In this document: positions 8,887 through 16,882 of the stretch, one piece after another | How positions within the stretch are numbered: the first letter of the stretch is position 1 | How the letters are laid out: the number at the start of each line of letters is the position of its first letter | From: Planctomycetota bacterium | GTDB taxonomy: Bacteria > Planctomycetota > OFTM77 | Assembly: GCA_029260795.1 (NCBI GenBank) | Contig: JAJDCO010000137.1 | Coordinates: 1-42,231, forward strand | Length of the DNA stretch: 42,231 bases | Direction of reading: 5' to 3' | The notes under the pieces: generated by a model | Seen by the model: only the letters and a program-made list of their open reading frames with translations | What the model was told of the DNA's origin: nothing | Databases searched by the model: none | Program-made: the position numbers and the translations under genes

Positions 8887-11169
8887 TCAGTCCAAGGCTT
8901 GCCGACGGAAGGCGTCGAGCTGCACGATCCCCATGATGATGTCCTCCAGGGTGGCGTCCGTCGAGTGTCGACCGATCATCCGACGAATCTGGATGTCGTC
9001 CAAGACGCCGACGTCTCGTCCGATCGCGTAGACGAAGAGCTTCTTGGCAATGGCGACCAGGAGATCCGGATTCCCGGCGAGATGCGTCTTCAAGTCTTCG
9101 ACTCCACCGAGCGGAATCCCGTTGGGGAGCTCGGAGCTCGTATCGATCTCACCGCCGGCATCCGCGTCGCGCCACTGTCCGATCGGGTCATAGTTCTCGA
9201 GCGCGAAGCCGAGCGCGTCCATCCGCACGTGGCACGAGGCGCACTCTGCCCGCGCGCGGTGCTGCTCGAGCTGCTCTCGCAAACTCGCCGCGACCGTGGC
9301 CGCTTGCTCGTCGACGAAGGAGCCGTTGCCGGGAGGCGGTGACGGTGGCGAGGCGTCCAGAAGATTGGTGAGGATCCACTTGCCCCGCTTCACGACCGAC
9401 GTCCGCGTCGGGTTGGAGGTGACCGTGTGAATGCTGCCATGCGCCAGCAACCCGCCCCGCCGAGGATCGGAGATCTCGACCCGTCGAAACTCCTCACCCG
9501 AGACACCCGCGATGCCATAGTGCTGGGCGAGGCGCTCGTTGAGAAAAGTGTAGTTGGCCGAGACGAGCTCGTGCGCGGGACGCCGCTCACGCAGGACCGC
9601 TTCGAAGAAGATCTCGGTCTCCCGCTGGAGCGATTCTCGCAAGCTGGCATCGAAGCTCGGAAACCTTCCGGGGTCCGGCTGCACCTCACCGAGGTTTCGC
9701 AGCTCGAGCCACTGGGCCGCGAAGTTGGTGGCCAGGGAACGCGCCCGCGGATCGGCGAGCAAGCGCTTGGCCTCGGCGACGAGCTCACCCGGTTGCGTCA
9801 GCTTGCCGGCCTTTGCCCGATCCAGCAGCTGCTCGTCCGGCGAGCTGGCCCAGAGGAAGTAGGAGAGCCGCGTGGCCATGGGATACGCCGAGAGCGTCGT
9901 GCCGCGTTCTGCAGGCTCGATGCGGAAGAGGAAGTTCGGCGACACGAGCGCGGACTCGAGTGCGCGGCGCACCCCCTGCCGAAACGTGCCCCCTTCCTTC
10001 TCGACCTCGAGGACGATCCTCTGGGAGCGTCGCTTCTCGTCCCGGCTAGCCGGGCGTCGCCAGACGCGGCGTAGCAGCTCGTCGACGATCGGCTCGGCCC
10101 GATTGAAGGTCTTGCCCGACTCCGGATCGAGGCCGAGGATCCAATCCTCACCGAAGGTCGTGACTGGGCCATCGAGAGGTCCGACGATCTCGAGCCAATC
10201 GAGATGCAGATTTCGATCGCGCGCCGCCGGGTTGGGATTCTCCGGCTCGTAGTAGTCATTGATGAAGGAGAGCTGCACCCGGTGAGCGCCCGCCGCGAGC
10301 TCGGTCTCGATGTCGTAGGTCTTGCGAGCTCGTCGGCTGGCATCGATCGGAACCGTCGCCACGCTGTGCTCGCCCACTCGGACGTCGAGGGTCGCGAGCT
10401 CATCGCCGGCTTGGTCGGCCCCGGCATGCACACGAATGCGATACTTCCCGCCCCTCGGCAAAAAGACCTCGTCCCGGACGTAGCCGCGCGTGAAGAGGTT
10501 GACGGCTCCATCGAGCTCGCTGTCGCGATCGAGCGAGAGGCTCATCTGCTCGGCCTCGAGATGGAGGGTGGTCGGTTCCGTACTCACCTCGTCCGGGATC
10601 GTCTGCCGACCGATCTCGTCCGCGGCCGCGACGTACTTCTCCAAGTGCAGCAGCGAGGTCGAGAGCGCGTCCCCGATGTTGTCGAAGCCATATCCGAGAT
10701 CGTCGGCGGGAAAGCGGTCGACCGCTCGGCACTCGATGCCAAAGAGGTCGCGCACGGTGTTGCGATACTCGGTGCGGCTGAGCCGACGCATCGTCACTCG
10801 AGGCGGCGCCGTCTCGAGCGTCCGGGCGAGCGCGAGGGCGAAGTCATCGAGATGAGCGACGAGGGCGATCCGCTCATCCGGCTCCAAGACCGCGAGGTCG
10901 GGCGGCGGCATCTCGAGAGCGCGCACGCGCTGGATCAGGCGTCCCGTGATGGCGAGCTGCCGAGCCGGCCGAATCGTGCCGGGAAACTCCGACAGATCCA
11001 GATCTCCCGCCGACTCCTCGCCGGCATGGCACAAGACGCAGTGATCCTCCAGCGCCTGACGAAGCGGCCCGGGCAGGGAGCGATCGAGCGGGCTTTCGTC
11101 GTCCTGGGTGAACGCGACCCACGCGGCGAGTCCCATCGCCGCGAGCGCCGGGAGAACCGTGCGAATCAA
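8887..11169 (-). CDS. Planctomycete-type cytochrome / DUF1587-DUF1595-DUF1592-DUF1588-DUF1585 protein
   Basis: This 760-aa exported protein begins at a TTG (coding start 11169). CGGAGG lies 7-8 nt before it, and the choice gives a proper N-terminal hydrophobic helix (IRTVLPALAAMGLAAWVAF); the upstream ATG of the frame would add 33 implausible residues. After the helix comes a c-type cytochrome motif, CVLCH (C44, C47, H48), and DUF1587 (RRLSRTEYRNTVRDLFG). A beta-sandwich insert follows, probably a carbohydrate-binding module (LEAEQMSL ... GGKYRIRVHAGADQ). Then come DUF1595/DUF1592 (MATRLSYFLWASSPDEQLL), DUF1588 with a second CASCH motif, and DUF1585 at the C-terminus (FVYAIGRDVG). The reaction is unknown; a periplasmic redox role linked to polysaccharide use is usually inferred. 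It is the first gene of an operon with DUF1552. Confidence 0.92.
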   Translation of the reverse strand: MIRTVLPALAAMGLAAWVAFTQDDESPLDRSLPGPLRQALEDHCVLCHAGEESAGDLDLSEFPGTIRPARQLAITGRLIQRVRALEMPPPDLAVLEPDERIALVAHLDDFALALARTLETAPPRVTMRRLSRTEYRNTVRDLFGIECRAVDRFPADDLGYGFDNIGDALSTSLLHLEKYVAAADEIGRQTIPDEVSTEPTTLHLEAEQMSLSLDRDSELDGAVNLFTRGYVRDEVFLPRGGKYRIRVHAGADQAGDELATLDVRVGEHSVATVPIDASRRARKTYDIETELAAGAHRVQLSFINDYYEPENPNPAARDRNLHLDWLEIVGPLDGPVTTFGEDWILGLDPESGKTFNRAEPIVDELLRRVWRRPASRDEKRRSQRIVLEVEKEGGTFRQGVRRALESALVSPNFLFRIEPAERGTTLSAYPMATRLSYFLWASSPDEQLLDRAKAGKLTQPGELVAEAKRLLADPRARSLATNFAAQWLELRNLGEVQPDPGRFPSFDASLRESLQRETEIFFEAVLRERRPAHELVSANYTFLNERLAQHYGIAGVSGEEFRRVEISDPRRGGLLAHGSIHTVTSNPTRTSVVKRGKWILTNLLDASPPSPPPGNGSFVDEQAATVAASLREQLEQHRARAECASCHVRMDALGFALENYDPIGQWRDADAGGEIDTSSELPNGIPLGGVEDLKTHLAGNPDLLVAIAKKLFVYAIGRDVGVLDDIQIRRMIGRHSTDATLEDIIMGIVQLDAFRRQALD

Positions 11170-11626
11170 GTGCTGCCTCCGGGAAAGATGCCGCGAGCCC
11201 AGGGCGAAGGGGCCCGACGGACCCACTCTAGCCGCGATCGAGCTCGGGAGCCACCGGCCGGCGGGCACTCTCCGCCCTCCCTGGGATCACTCGCCCGGGT
11301 TCGGAGGATGCGAACCGGCCCTCGCAATCACCGGGGATGATGCGGGCGGGCCGCCAGGCGGGCCCAGGAGAGGAGCCAATCGGAGCCTCGGACTCCATGC
11401 GGCAGGAACACGGTCGATCCCCTCGAGTCGCTCTCTCGGGTCGTCCGACGATCGAAACAAGGTGAAGAGCGGGCGGGCCGCCCGCGGTCCCAGCCAAGAG
11501 GCGGGATGACGCTCTTGGTCCCGCGGGATGACGAGTGAACGCTCACCAACAAATCGCGGCCTTGCTGAAATCCGAACGCCGAAACGCTTAGAGTGGCGGC
11601 GACCGAGACAGCCCTCACGGAGACGA
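11170..11626. other. Divergent promoter region with GC-rich palindromes
   Basis: Gap between the divergently read DUF1592 and sialate esterase genes, so it must hold both promoters. No gene is credible. A perfect palindrome, GCGGGCGG-G-CCGCCCGC, lies at about 11470-11486 and is followed by CGGTCCCAG. A related stem, GGGCGGGCC...GGCGGGCCC, is at about 11345-11366. The CGGTCC(C/T)AG tail also follows the hairpin at about 470-490, suggesting one repeat family. Confidence 0.5.
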
Positions 11627-13627
11627 ATGATGACGAGACGATCGAGTGCGCTCTTGGCTTTCGCACTTTGGACCCTGACCCCTACCGCGATCGCGGAGCC
11701 GCTGCGGTTGCCGGCGATCTTCAGTGATCACCTCGTGCTCCAACGCGAGCGCTTCGTGCCCGTCTGGGGATGGGCCTCGCCGGGCCAGGTCGTTCGAGTT
11801 CAAGGCGAATGGAGTGACGAAGCCAGCCAAGTGGTGGCTGACGACGCCGGCCGCTGGCGAACGTGGCTGCGCACGCCCGAGGCGGGCGGCCCGTACACGC
11901 TCACCGTCCGTTCCGAGGACGAGATTCGAGTCCTGCGGGACATCTTGATCGGCGAGGTCTGGCTCTGCTCGGGGCAGTCCAACATGGAGATGACGGTGGC
12001 GAACACCGCGCCCGGCTACCAGGGTGTCCTCGACTGGGAGGCGGAGGTCGCGGCCGCTCATCATCCCAAGCTGCGGCGCATCGAGATCCCGAACGTCGTC
12101 TCGCTGACTCCGAAAGACGATTGCGAAGCGCAGTGGGTCGTGTGCTCCCCCGAGACTGCCGGCGATTTCAGCGCGACGGCGTACTTCTTCGCTCGCAAGG
12201 TGATGGAGGAGCTCGATATTCCGGTCGGACTCGTCTCGTCGGACTGGGGTGGAACGGTGGCCGAGGCTTGGACCAGCGCCGCCGGCCTGGCCCCACTCGG
12301 TGACTTCGCCGACGCTCTGGCGGACGCCGAGCGTGAGCGATCCCAATCGGACGATCTCGATCGTGATCAGGCGGAGAAGCGAGGGGAGTGGTGGGCGACC
12401 TTGGATCGCAAGGCTCCGGGCGCCCAGACCATCGTCTGGGCGAAGGAGCGGGAGCCGTTCTCCTCGGATGCTTGGAAGCCGATGAATCAGCCGGCCGAAT
12501 GGGGCGGAACCGAGCTCCGCGACTTCGACGGCATCGTCTGGCTCCGCCGGCGTTTCACCGTCAGCGCCGAGCAGGCGAGGCAGGAGGTCCACCTGCACCT
12601 GGGAGCGATCGACGACATGGACACCACCTTCATCAACGGTGAGCGAGTCGCCGGCACCGAGGTCCCCGACCGCTGGACGGAGCCCCGTCAGTACCCGATC
12701 CCGGTCGGCGTCTTGCACCCCGGCGTCAACGAGATCGCGGTGCGCGTCGTCGACACCGGCGGCGGCGGAGGTTTCACGGGCACTCCCGAGCAGCTCGCCC
12801 TGCACTTCACCGACGGCACCGCGCCAGTCTCGCTGGCCGGCGAATGGCATGCGCGTCGCGGTGTCGCGGCGAGCGAGCTTCCCCCTTGGCCGCGGGTACG
12901 GCGCTTCACGCGCGACTCGCCGACGGCCCTGTTCAACGGACAGCTGGCCCCGGTCGCTCCCTACGGCATCCGCGGAGCCCTCTGGTATCAGGGCGAATCC
13001 AATCGGCCTCGCGCCGCCCAGTATGCTCGCCTCATGCCGGCGATGATTCAGGACTGGCGGCACGTGTGGGGACAGGGCGACTTCCCGTTTTACTTCGTCC
13101 AGATCGCTCCCTACGCCTACGGTCGCGATCAAGGACAAGCCGCCGAGCTGCGCGACGCCCAGCGGACGACGCTGAGGGTGCCGAACACCGGCATGGCCGT
13201 GACCATGGACATCGGCAACGCCCGCGACATCCATCCCAAGAACAAGCAGGAGGTGGGACGGCGCCTCGCCTTGTGGGCCCTGAACCAGACGTACGGCCTC
13301 TCGGACATCGTCTACTCAGGTCCTCTCTATCGCTCGATGGAGATCGAGAAGGAGTCGATGCGGATCCGCTTCGATCACGTAGCCGGCGGGCTCGTGTGCC
13401 GGGGCGAGAGCCTGACGCACTTCACGATTGCGGGCGCGGACCACGCGTTTCATCCGGCGCAGGCGAGGATCGACGGCGAGACGATCGTCGTCTGGAGTGA
13501 AGCGGTACCCGAGCCGGTCGCCGTGCGCTTCGGCTGGGGCGCGGCCGACGAGCCGAACCTCTTCAACGCCGCCGGCCTCCCCGCCTCGTCCTTCCGCACC
13601 GACGAGTGGCCGATGCTCACCCAATAG
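11627..13627 (+). CDS. Sialate O-acetylesterase
   Basis: A 666-aa secreted enzyme of the sialate O-acetylesterase family, which removes O-acetyl groups from sialic acids and related sugars (SGNH hydrolase fold). A signal peptide covers about residues 1-23. The catalytic serine is S118 in CSGQSNMEM. ALWYQGESN provides the oxyanion-hole block, and DIHPKNKQEVGRRLA contains the DxxH-type catalytic pair. A jelly-roll insert resembling the GH2 sugar-binding domain (GIVWLRRRFTV ... HLHLGAIDDMDTTFING) splits the hydrolase, as is usual in the family. Two ATGs stand side by side (11627, 11630) after GGAG at 11619-11622; the second has the better spacing. A strong terminator follows. It suggests feeding on acetylated glycans. 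Confidence 0.93.
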   Translation: MMTRRSSALLAFALWTLTPTAIAEPLRLPAIFSDHLVLQRERFVPVWGWASPGQVVRVQGEWSDEASQVVADDAGRWRTWLRTPEAGGPYTLTVRSEDEIRVLRDILIGEVWLCSGQSNMEMTVANTAPGYQGVLDWEAEVAAAHHPKLRRIEIPNVVSLTPKDDCEAQWVVCSPETAGDFSATAYFFARKVMEELDIPVGLVSSDWGGTVAEAWTSAAGLAPLGDFADALADAERERSQSDDLDRDQAEKRGEWWATLDRKAPGAQTIVWAKEREPFSSDAWKPMNQPAEWGGTELRDFDGIVWLRRRFTVSAEQARQEVHLHLGAIDDMDTTFINGERVAGTEVPDRWTEPRQYPIPVGVLHPGVNEIAVRVVDTGGGGGFTGTPEQLALHFTDGTAPVSLAGEWHARRGVAASELPPWPRVRRFTRDSPTALFNGQLAPVAPYGIRGALWYQGESNRPRAAQYARLMPAMIQDWRHVWGQGDFPFYFVQIAPYAYGRDQGQAAELRDAQRTTLRVPNTGMAVTMDIGNARDIHPKNKQEVGRRLALWALNQTYGLSDIVYSGPLYRSMEIEKESMRIRFDHVAGGLVCRGESLTHFTIAGADHAFHPAQARIDGETIVVWSEAVPEPVAVRFGWGAADEPNLFNAAGLPASSFRTDEWPMLTQ

Positions 13628-13652
13628 GGCGTCGAGCCACCGGGTCCGAGAG

Positions 13653-13687
13653 AGAGCGGCCAGGACGAACGTCCTGGCCGCTCTTTT
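13653..13687 (+). terminator. Rho-independent terminator after sialate O-acetylesterase
   Basis: A perfect 15-bp stem, AGAGCGGCCAGGACG / CGTCCTGGCCGCTCT, with a two-nucleotide AA spacer at its centre, is followed by TTT. It begins about 25 nt after the stop codon. Confidence 0.85.
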
Positions 13688-13698
13688 CGTTGGTTCGT

Positions 13699-13755
13699 GG
13701 GCGGCTTTCCCCCTGTGCCCCAAAGGGGCCATCCTCGCCGCTTCTTTCGTTGGTT
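13699..13755 (+). terminator. Second terminator-like hairpin before trpS
   Basis: GCGGC pairs with GCCGC around an inner GCCCC-AAA-GGGGC hairpin, and TTCTTTC follows. The 19-nt tail of the first terminator (13677-13695) recurs here almost unchanged at 13737-13755, ending in TTTCGTTGGTT. It could be a duplicated terminator or a leader structure of trpS; the sequence does not decide. Confidence 0.4.
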
Positions 13756-13913
13756 GTGGCCTCGGACTTCGAAGACCGAGTCGTGAGCTTCGAGCCGAGC
13801 CCACTCCGCCCCCAGCCTGGAACTGCCGAGGGCCGTTTGGTAGAGAGGACCGCCCGCGCCCGGCACCGCGCCCGGCCGATTCGTTGCTGCGATCACTTGT
13901 CAGAAGGCCTGCC

Positions 13914-14912
13914 GTGACCACCGATCAGACCGTCGTCGTCTCGGGGATCCAGCCCTCGGGGACGCTCCATCTCGGCAACTACTTCGGTGCGATTCGTCAG
14001 CACATCGACTTTCACACGAAGCACGAGTCCTACTACTTCATCGTCAACTACCACGCGCTGACGACGGTGAACGACAAGGAGGCTCTCGAGCGATACACCC
14101 TCGATGTGGCGCTCGATTACCTCGCGCTCGGCTTCGATCCCCAGCATTCGTGCCTCTTCCTACAGAGCGACGTGCCCGAGGTGGCCGAGCTGGCCTGGAT
14201 CTTGTTGTGCCTCACCCCGGTCGGATTGCTCGAGCGAGGCGTCTCGTTCAAGGACAAGGTGGCGCAAGGGCTGTCGGCCAACGCCGGGCTCTTCACCTAC
14301 CCGGTCCTCCAAGCGGCCGACATCCTCGCCTACGGTGGCACCCTGGTCCCGGTCGGGGCCGACCAAAAGCAGAACCTCGAGATCTCTCGCGACCTCGCCC
14401 AGAAGTTCAACCTGACCTTCTGCCCCGAGGACCAGCCGCTTCTGCCACTTCCCGATCCTTACATCCTCGATCACGTGGCCGTCGTCCCCGGCATCGACGG
14501 ACGCAAGATGTCGAAGAGCTATGGCAACACGATCGGCATCTTCGATGAGGGCAAGCCGCTCAAGAAGAAGGTGATGAGCATCGTCACGGACACGAAGACA
14601 CTCGAGGAGCCCAAGGATCCAGCGAACGACAACGTCTTCGCGCTCATCAAGCTCTTTGCTTCCCCGGAGCAGCAGGAGGAGATCGCCACCGCCTACCGTG
14701 CGGGTGGCTACGGATACGGCGATGCCAAGAAGGTGCTGCTCGGGATGATCAACGAGTACTACGGCGAGGCCCGGGAGCGCCGACGTGAGCTTGCGAAGAG
14801 TCCGGACGACGTGCGAGACATCTTACGTGAGTGCGGTCGGCGCGCGCGCGAGAAGGCCCAAGGCATCGTTGCAGCAGCCCGTGAGCGTTGTGGCCTGCTC
14901 ACGACGTACTGA
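13914..14912 (+). CDS. trpS: Tryptophan--tRNA ligase
   Basis: A 332-aa class I aminoacyl-tRNA synthetase that charges tRNA-Trp in the cytoplasm. The HIGH-type motif is HLGN at residues 19-22, preceded by the family hallmark SGIQPSGT, and the KMSKS loop is intact at 198-202. The segments LFLQSDVPEVAELAWIL, FTYPVLQAADILAY and VPVGADQKQNLE are typical of bacterial TrpRS, and the length fits the family. I start it at the GTG at 13914, just before the conserved N-terminus, with AAGG at 13904-13907; the frame stays open upstream but that sequence is intergenic in character. It seems to be a single-gene unit. Confidence 0.96.
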   Translation: MTTDQTVVVSGIQPSGTLHLGNYFGAIRQHIDFHTKHESYYFIVNYHALTTVNDKEALERYTLDVALDYLALGFDPQHSCLFLQSDVPEVAELAWILLCLTPVGLLERGVSFKDKVAQGLSANAGLFTYPVLQAADILAYGGTLVPVGADQKQNLEISRDLAQKFNLTFCPEDQPLLPLPDPYILDHVAVVPGIDGRKMSKSYGNTIGIFDEGKPLKKKVMSIVTDTKTLEEPKDPANDNVFALIKLFASPEQQEEIATAYRAGGYGYGDAKKVLLGMINEYYGEARERRRELAKSPDDVRDILRECGRRAREKAQGIVAAARERCGLLTTY

Positions 14913-14930
14913 CCGCGAGACAGTCGTCGA

Positions 14931-15482
14931 CTACTTCTTCCGGTGCTCTCCCGACCGCACGTAGGACGCGAACTGCTCGATCAGGAAGTGCTTCCAGACT
15001 CGTGCCAGCACACCACGCAGCTCGTCGTCGACCTCGCCCTGACCGCGCACCGAGGCCGAGAGCTTCGTGCCGTCCTCGACTGCTTCGAACGTGAAGGTGT
15101 GCACCTGGTGCACGGCCTTGCCATGGAGCCCGAGTGGGCCGACGAAGACCAGCTTCTTCCCGCGCTCCGCCCAAGTCACGTCGGCATGGACGACCCCGTT
15201 CCCGGCCTCGTTGAAGAGCTCCAGGAAGTGCCCGCCCGGCCGGGGCTCGATCACGAACTTCACCGGCTTCTCGGAGTGATGATGATCCCACCAGGGGCTG
15301 ATGTCCCCCGTGAATGCGTCGTAGACCTCCTCGGGGCTTCCCGGCACGGTCACGGAGAGCTCCACCGAGAATCCATGGATCGCGACGTCGTTCTGGACCG
15401 GCCCGTCGTCGAACCAGCCGCGCGTGATCGTGAGACCGGCGAGAACACAGAGCGGATAGACGAAGTAATCGAGACGCCGCAT
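14931..15482 (-). CDS. Membrane-anchored SRPBCC-family protein
   Basis: A 183-aa protein with a short N-terminal hydrophobic helix (YFVYPLCVLAGLTITRG) followed by a START-like SRPBCC domain. The phrases VTVPGSPEEVYDAFTGDISPWW, FVIEPRPGGHFLELF and LVFVGPLGLHGKAVHQVHTFTFE match the AHSA1/polyketide-cyclase-like type. These domains form a hydrophobic ligand-binding cavity; the ligand is unknown. The start at coding position 15482 follows AGGAG on the minus strand and removes an unlikely 21-residue extension. It converges on trpS with an 18-nt gap. Confidence 0.85.
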   Translation of the reverse strand: MRRLDYFVYPLCVLAGLTITRGWFDDGPVQNDVAIHGFSVELSVTVPGSPEEVYDAFTGDISPWWDHHHSEKPVKFVIEPRPGGHFLELFNEAGNGVVHADVTWAERGKKLVFVGPLGLHGKAVHQVHTFTFEAVEDGTKLSASVRGQGEVDDELRGVLARVWKHFLIEQFASYVRSGEHRKK

Positions 15483-15617
15483 CGTCGAGACTCCTGAGTC
15501 TTTGTCGGGAGGAACACACCCAGCGGGCTGCCGTTCCCCATTCAACGCGAGGGACGTCGGCGTTTGCAGGGAATCTTTCGGGGCACGACGATGGCACTCA
15601 GCGAAGGCGGCTGTGTG

Positions 15618-15648
15618 TTGCCCGACGGCGAAACGGCTCGTCGGGCAA
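15618..15648 (-). terminator. Inverted repeat downstream of the secretin-N-like gene
   Basis: A perfect 10-bp stem, TTGCCCGACG / CGTCGGGCAA, with an 11-nt loop lies 17 nt after the stop codon of the minus-strand gene ending at 15666. No T-run follows, so it is a probable terminator or mRNA end structure only. Confidence 0.5.
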
Positions 15649-15665
15649 CGGCCTTGATCTCGGTC

Positions 15666-16370
15666 TCAGCGCGTGCCGCGAAGACCGGCGAGCAGCTTGC
15701 GAATCTCGCGATGCACGGACTCGCTCTGCCGAACGACCAAGAGGCCGTTGTAGATCGTGACCTTGGCGCGCGGGTTGTCGCTCCAGCTCTCGCCGCCCGT
15801 GTACTCCTCGATCATGTCGACGACCTCATCGCCGGTGACCGGAGCCGTGAGAGGCTCCTCCTTCTCCGGCTCGTCGAAGAAGCCACTTCGGGTCGGCTTC
15901 AGGTTCATGTCGGGCCCCGGGAAGTCTCGGATCGCGACCAGCATGTCCTGAATCGAGTAGATCCGCAGGACGAGGTTCTGACCGGCCTCCTCCTTAGGCA
16001 CGACCACGAACACTCCGTGTCGATACACGGCGCGCAGATCATGCTGATCGAGGACGAGCTCGAGAGCGTCGAGCAATCGGAACCTCTTCAGGTTCAGCGT
16101 GACCGTCGCTTCCTCGATGTCGGCCTTGGGGTGCACCACGACGTTCACTTCGCCGGACCGGGCGACGAACTTGAAGAACTCACCCAAAGGCGGGTCCTCG
16201 AAGCGAGGGTCGAAGACAGTGGCGTGCAGCCGCTGCAGCGACTCGATGTAGGAGCGCCGGTTGGCGCCCTTGCCTCGTTGGATGAGGTCTTGAGCGGTGG
16301 CCACGCTCACGCTGGCCATCAATGCGGTCAGGAGCAGGAAGGCGCGCGTCGAACGCAGGGAGCTGCGCAT
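15666..16370 (-). CDS. Secreted protein with secretin/TonB short N-terminal-like domain
   Basis: A 234-aa protein with a signal peptide (about residues 1-26, cleaved after SVATAQ). The segment LGEFFKFVARSGEVNVVVHPKADIEEATVTLNLKRFRLLDALELVL has the N0/STN pattern found in secretins and TonB receptors, followed by GVFVVVP. A second small alpha/beta unit near the C-terminus ends VTIYNGLLVVRQSESVHREIRKLL, which resembles an N1-type domain. No secretin beta-barrel follows, so this is a stand-alone periplasmic protein; such proteins are frequent in Planctomycetota with unknown function. The start at 16370 gives the signal peptide directly. It is transcribed divergently from the 83-aa protein. Confidence 0.8.
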   Translation of the reverse strand: MRSSLRSTRAFLLLTALMASVSVATAQDLIQRGKGANRRSYIESLQRLHATVFDPRFEDPPLGEFFKFVARSGEVNVVVHPKADIEEATVTLNLKRFRLLDALELVLDQHDLRAVYRHGVFVVVPKEEAGQNLVLRIYSIQDMLVAIRDFPGPDMNLKPTRSGFFDEPEKEEPLTAPVTGDEVVDMIEEYTGGESWSDNPRAKVTIYNGLLVVRQSESVHREIRKLLAGLRGTR

Positions 16371-16619
16371 CTCTTTTCTCCAGTGGCCGGGCCCGGCCGA
16401 TCGGGGCTTCCATTCCGCAATCCAGTATAGGCAGATTCGTCGGGTCGGCCATGGCGAAGGCGGGAAAGGCGGACCGGTGCCTTCGAAGAGCCGGTTGAAT
16501 CCCGGAGCCGTTTCCGCACAATGGACGCGGAGATTCGGGAAGCTCCCAGCTTCGACAACTCGACGCAGGCGCGTCAGCCATCCCGGCTCGGGCCTGATCC
16601 CCTTTGCGGAGGAATCCCA

Positions 16620-16871
16620 ATGCGCATACGCAAGCGAACGTTGGTGTCCATGACTCTTCCTCTATTGGCTGCCCTCGCACTGGGTGCTTGGGTCCGTGGT
16701 CAGGAGCCGAGCTCGGAGTCTCCGCAGTCGCGGCGACCGACCGAAGCCTGGCCTCAGCCCGAAGCACCGACCCCGGCCTATCGAGCTCTGCAGGAGCAGG
16801 CACATCGCCGTCCCTCGGGTGCGCTCGAAGGATCTGTTCGCCTGGCCCCCATTGCCAACCCCGCGCGGTAA
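16620..16871 (+). CDS. Small secreted protein, unknown
   Basis: An 83-aa protein with a signal peptide (about residues 1-27, MRIRKRTLVSMTLPLLAALA then LGAWVRG) and a short polar, proline-rich tail with no recognised domain. The start at 16620 follows GGAGG at 16608-16612. The stop codon (16869-16871) is followed immediately by the AGGAGGTGA ribosome site of the next gene, whose ATG is 11 nt away. The two are therefore almost certainly cotranscribed. It may be a small accessory or lead peptide for the beta-helix protein; nothing in the sequence proves this. Confidence 0.7.
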   Translation: MRIRKRTLVSMTLPLLAALALGAWVRGQEPSSESPQSRRPTEAWPQPEAPTPAYRALQEQAHRRPSGALEGSVRLAPIANPAR

Positions 16872-16882
16872 GGAGGTGACGC

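Noticed and set aside
7702..9342. Plus-strand frame of 546 codons
   Set aside because: Antisense shadow of the DUF1552 and DUF1592 genes, which have strong family matches.
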